Source: JAVMKJ01 sp031732875 (lineage in GTDB: Bacteria; Pseudomonadota; Gammaproteobacteria; Competibacterales; Competibacteraceae). From it: 9,034 nt of DNA. Under the pieces are notes generated by a model. The model made no database searches, had not been told where the DNA came from, and saw only the letters and a list, made by a program, of their open reading frames with translations. Shown here piece after piece: positions 7,901 through 9,034 of this stretch (position 1 is the first letter of the stretch; the number at the start of each line of letters is the position of its first letter). A program made the position numbers and the translations under genes. The DNA is taken from NCBI GenBank assembly GCA_031732875.1, contig JAVMKL010000021.1, forward strand, positions 1-9,034. The letters run 5' to 3'.

Positions 7901-8618
7901 CAAGATCGTCATCGAAACCGGCCAGGTCACGTTCGACGAAGCCTATTGCGAGACCCACGCCGGCTTCATCCCCGGGTCCTATGTCCTGCTGGCGGTCAAC
8001 GACAACGGCTGCGGCATGGACAAAGCGGTACAGGAGCAAATCTTCGATCCCTTTTTCACCACCAAACCGCAAGGTAAGGGAACGGGCCTCGGCTTGGCCA
8101 CGGTGTACGGCATCGTCAAGCAGAACCACGGCTTCATCAATGTGTACAGCGAACCCGGTAAAGGAACGAGCTTCAAAATCTATCTGCCCCGGCACGCTTC
8201 GAACCATGCGAGCGTCGGATTGGTGCCGGCACCCCCCGCGCCGCCAGCCACCGAGACCGTACTGCTGGTCGAGGACGAAGCAGGGTTGCTCCAGCTCGGC
8301 ACCCAATTGCTCGAACGACTGGGCTACACCGTGCTCGCCACGGGGAGTCCGAACCAGGCGATCGAACTGGCCAAGACCCATGCTGGCGCCATCCATCTGT
8401 TGCTGACCGACGTGATCATGCCGGAAATGAGCGGTCGCGAACTGTGGCAACGGCTCGAAACCATCAGACCCGGACTTAAGTGCCTGTTCATGTCCGGCTA
8501 CACCGCCAACGTCATCGCCCATCACGGCGTTCTCGACCCCGGCGTCCACTTCCTGCAAAAGCCTTTTTCCAGGCAGGTGCTGGCCATGAAACTCCGCGAG
8601 ACGCTTTACGGATCGTGA
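4995..8618 (+). CDS. Hybrid sensor histidine kinase (periplasmic sensor, PAS, two GAF, HisKA, HATPase, REC)
   Basis: This inner-membrane kinase of about 1207 residues autophosphorylates on histidine and passes the phosphate to its own receiver. Two membrane helices (about 14-34 and 299-323) enclose a sensor of about 265 residues, probably Cache-like (YGYADALLLGPEGRILLAAD). Then follow a PAS domain (345-463, with LYSIGDAVITTD and MNSVAEQLTGW), a GAF domain (490-632) and a second GAF (653-812). The H-box GGVAHDFNNML places the phospho-accepting His at 848 and is of the HPK4 type. ATP-binding boxes are Asn960 (NLVVNARDA), DNGCGMD at 1003 and GKGTGLGL at 1027. The receiver (about 1086-1205) has Asp1094, the phospho-Asp at 1139 (LLTDVIMPEM) and Lys1189 (LQKPF). 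All key residues are intact. No HPt or DNA-binding partner is encoded nearby, so its ligand and output are unknown. Start choice: ATG 4995 or 4998. Confidence 0.9.
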   Translation: MMPEGDTFTGHRRIWLAVFALLALVLLAGGYAHYHTETVRIRQEKYQDIATIGEMKASQIQQWREERLADARRPAASPFFRRALAEWRRAPENPDLRADWLQRLKLEQEAYGYADALLLGPEGRILLAADDDPDPVDSTTQQAIATALANGAAVLSDFYRSPTGGIYLDTVVPVSEPGGRPLAVLVLRSAAASFLYPLIQSWPIPSRSAETLLVRRENDSVVYLNELRHQTDTALSLRIPLAQSDLPAAQAVLGRQGSFQGRDYRGIEVLADLRPIPGSPWFLVAKVDADEILAEARYRGGMITLFVLLSLLLAGAATTIAYRRREAGLYRELYRAERQQREAQEEFRTTLYSIGDAVITTDQDCRVRQMNSVAEQLTGWSEAEARGKPLDDIFRIIHEETRVGVENPVRRVLREGTVVGLANHTLLIARDGTERPIADSGAPIRDESGAITGVVLVFRDQTEERAVDAEIRRNEARMRSLASILQYRADSVQDFLDYALNEAIQLTGSKIGYLYRYYEDRREFVLNSWSREVMRECTIINPQSCYELDKTGLWGEAVRQRRPILVNDFTAEHPLKKGYPEGHARLFKYLTVPVCSGGNIVGVVGVANKATDYHETDILQLTLLMEAVWKVVEQRQAEDKEHQAVRSYRMLSHCNKVIALAEEDVGLMREICQILVAEGGWRMAWVGVAEPGPSRRVRPVAKAGFEDGYLEGIEVTWDESPTGQGPAGTAIRTGQMVVCQNLTTDPNFAPWREEAIRRGYVAAISLPLRSETGVFGTLTLYATEPDAVAPAEVELLRRLADNLAYALRVLRMKAAGEQALRKHDALEAQLHQAQKMQAVGRLAGGVAHDFNNMLAVIAGHAEMALEQTAPDSPLHADLLEIQKAAQRSTDLTHQLLAFARKQTIAPQVLDLNDTIAGMLKMLGRLIGENIDLLWKPTGQMWSVNMDPAQIDQILANLVVNARDAISGVGKIVIETGQVTFDEAYCETHAGFIPGSYVLLAVNDNGCGMDKAVQEQIFDPFFTTKPQGKGTGLGLATVYGIVKQNHGFINVYSEPGKGTSFKIYLPRHASNHASVGLVPAPPAPPATETVLLVEDEAGLLQLGTQLLERLGYTVLATGSPNQAIELAKTHAGAIHLLLTDVIMPEMSGRELWQRLETIRPGLKCLFMSGYTANVIAHHGVLDPGVHFLQKPFSRQVLAMKLRETLYGS

Positions 8619-8619
8619 C

Positions 8620-8642
8620 GGAGAGCGCCAACATGGCTCTCC
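8620..8642 (+). terminator. Hairpin directly after the kinase stop codon, possible terminator
   Basis: GGAGAGC (8620-8626) pairs perfectly with GCTCTCC (8636-8642) around a 9-base loop, beginning 2 bases after the kinase stop. No T-run follows, so intrinsic termination would be weak; it may instead protect the mRNA 3' end. Confidence 0.35.
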
Positions 8643-8734
8643 TCCTGGCGCTGGACGATGTGCACGAGGCGGGCTACCGATGTAATGAAAGACCAACATT
8701 CACCCTGACGGAGTGAAGGCTGGCCAGTAGAGTT

Positions 8735-8761
8735 CGCCCGCTCTCGTGAAGAGAATGGGCG
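8735..8761. terminator. Hairpin between convergent genes, possible bidirectional terminator
   Basis: CGCCCGCTCTC (8735-8745) pairs with GAGAATGGGCG (8751-8761) as an 11-position stem with one mismatch and one G-T pair, around a 5-base loop. It lies 5 bases beyond the fpr stop codon and 117 beyond the kinase stop, where transcripts from both strands should end. A clear T-run is missing on either side (plus-strand flank TTGCCTATCTC), so strength is uncertain. Confidence 0.45.
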
Positions 8762-8765
8762 TTGC

Positions 8766-9034
8766 CTATCTCTCCACGAAAGCCCGTTCGATCACGTAAT
8801 GGCCAGGTTCGCCGATATGCGGCGAGATGACAAAGCCGCGAGCGTCAAGCAGCGCGCAAGTATCCTTCAGCAAGCCCGGACTGCCGCAAATCATCGCCCG
8901 GTCCCGCGCCGGGTCGAGCGGTGGCAGGCCAAGATCCGCGAACAGTTTGTCGCTCTCGATCAAGTCGGTCAGCCGCCCTTGATTGCGGTAGGGTTCGCGC
9001 GTCACGGTGGGGTAATAGATCAGCTTCTCGCGAA
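8766..9034 (-). CDS. fpr: Ferredoxin--NADP+ reductase, C-terminal part (5' end outside the window)
   Basis: The minus strand reads from the window edge through REKLIYYPTVTREPYRNQGR and LTDLIESDKLFADLGLPPLD to RAMICGSPGLLKDTCALLD and the end GEPGHYVIERAFVER, with the stop TAG at 8768-8766. This is the C-terminal third of an FAD-dependent ferredoxin or flavodoxin NADP+ reductase, a cytoplasmic enzyme that moves electrons between NADPH and ferredoxin and serves iron-sulfur and oxidative-stress metabolism. MICGSP is the conserved NADP-binding segment, and the AFVE[K/R] ending fits the bacterial subclass known from Azotobacter and Pseudomonas rather than the E. coli type. A GTG at 9005 can be read as a start, but homology clearly continues upstream of it, so the gene is cut by the window. 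It converges on the kinase gene and is probably unrelated to it. Confidence 0.92.
   Translation of the reverse strand, partial: REKLIYYPTVTREPYRNQGRLTDLIESDKLFADLGLPPLDPARDRAMICGSPGLLKDTCALLDARGFVISPHIGEPGHYVIERAFVER

Noticed and set aside
6972..8699. A 575-codon open frame on the minus strand under the kinase core
   Set aside because: It covers the H-box, ATPase and receiver of the sense gene, whose motifs are all conserved. The antisense product, rich in His, Gly and Arg, resembles no protein I know.
1..9034. CRISPR array, tRNA or rRNA gene, insertion-sequence ends
   Set aside because: Reading both strands I found no regularly spaced repeats, no cloverleaf-like segment and no transposase or matching terminal repeats.

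Overview
The window is GC-rich, densely coding bacterial DNA, apart from one very AT-rich spot near its left end. Codon use, the hybrid sensor kinase and the subclass of ferredoxin-NADP reductase point to a high-GC proteobacterium. A gammaproteobacterium of the Competibacter or purple-sulfur type is my guess, inferred from the general look of the proteins and not proven.

Layout, left to right. (a) 1-57: last codons of an unidentified plus-strand gene. (b) 58-111: a leader with 45 A/T in 54 bases, including 30 consecutive A/T bases, next to overlapping inverted repeats. (c) 112-2239: a two-gene type II restriction-modification system. A beta-class, probably N4-cytosine, DNA methyltransferase is followed 10 bp later by a PD-(D/E)XK-type endonuclease with a D...S-A-K active-site signature. 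(d) 2240-2422: a spacer with a 12-bp palindrome and a good candidate sigma70 promoter. (e) 2423-4736: a tightly coupled pair, a TelA-family toxic-anion-resistance protein and an SPFH (band 7) protein with a proline-rich linker and a C-terminal GYF_2 domain. (f) 4737-4998: no intact gene, but two coding-like stretches in different frames that look like a decayed gene. The second ends in an ATGA overlap with the next start. (g) 4995-8618: a hybrid histidine kinase of about 1207 residues (two membrane segments, periplasmic sensor, PAS, two GAF, HPK4-type HisKA, ATPase, receiver). (h) 8619-8765: a convergent spacer with two hairpins. (i) 8766-9034, minus strand: the C-terminal part of ferredoxin-NADP+ reductase (fpr), running off the window.

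How the parts may work together. The methyltransferase and endonuclease form a self-contained defence unit. TelA and SPFH-GYF are probably one membrane or envelope-stress module, expressed from its own promoter. The kinase lies downstream on the same strand and could be co-transcribed, but nothing in the sequence proves a shared function. I see no mobile-element ends, tRNA or rRNA genes, or CRISPR array. The best candidates for something undescribed are the TelA/SPFH-GYF module with its broken third reading frame, and the restriction system with its AT-rich, symmetric leader.
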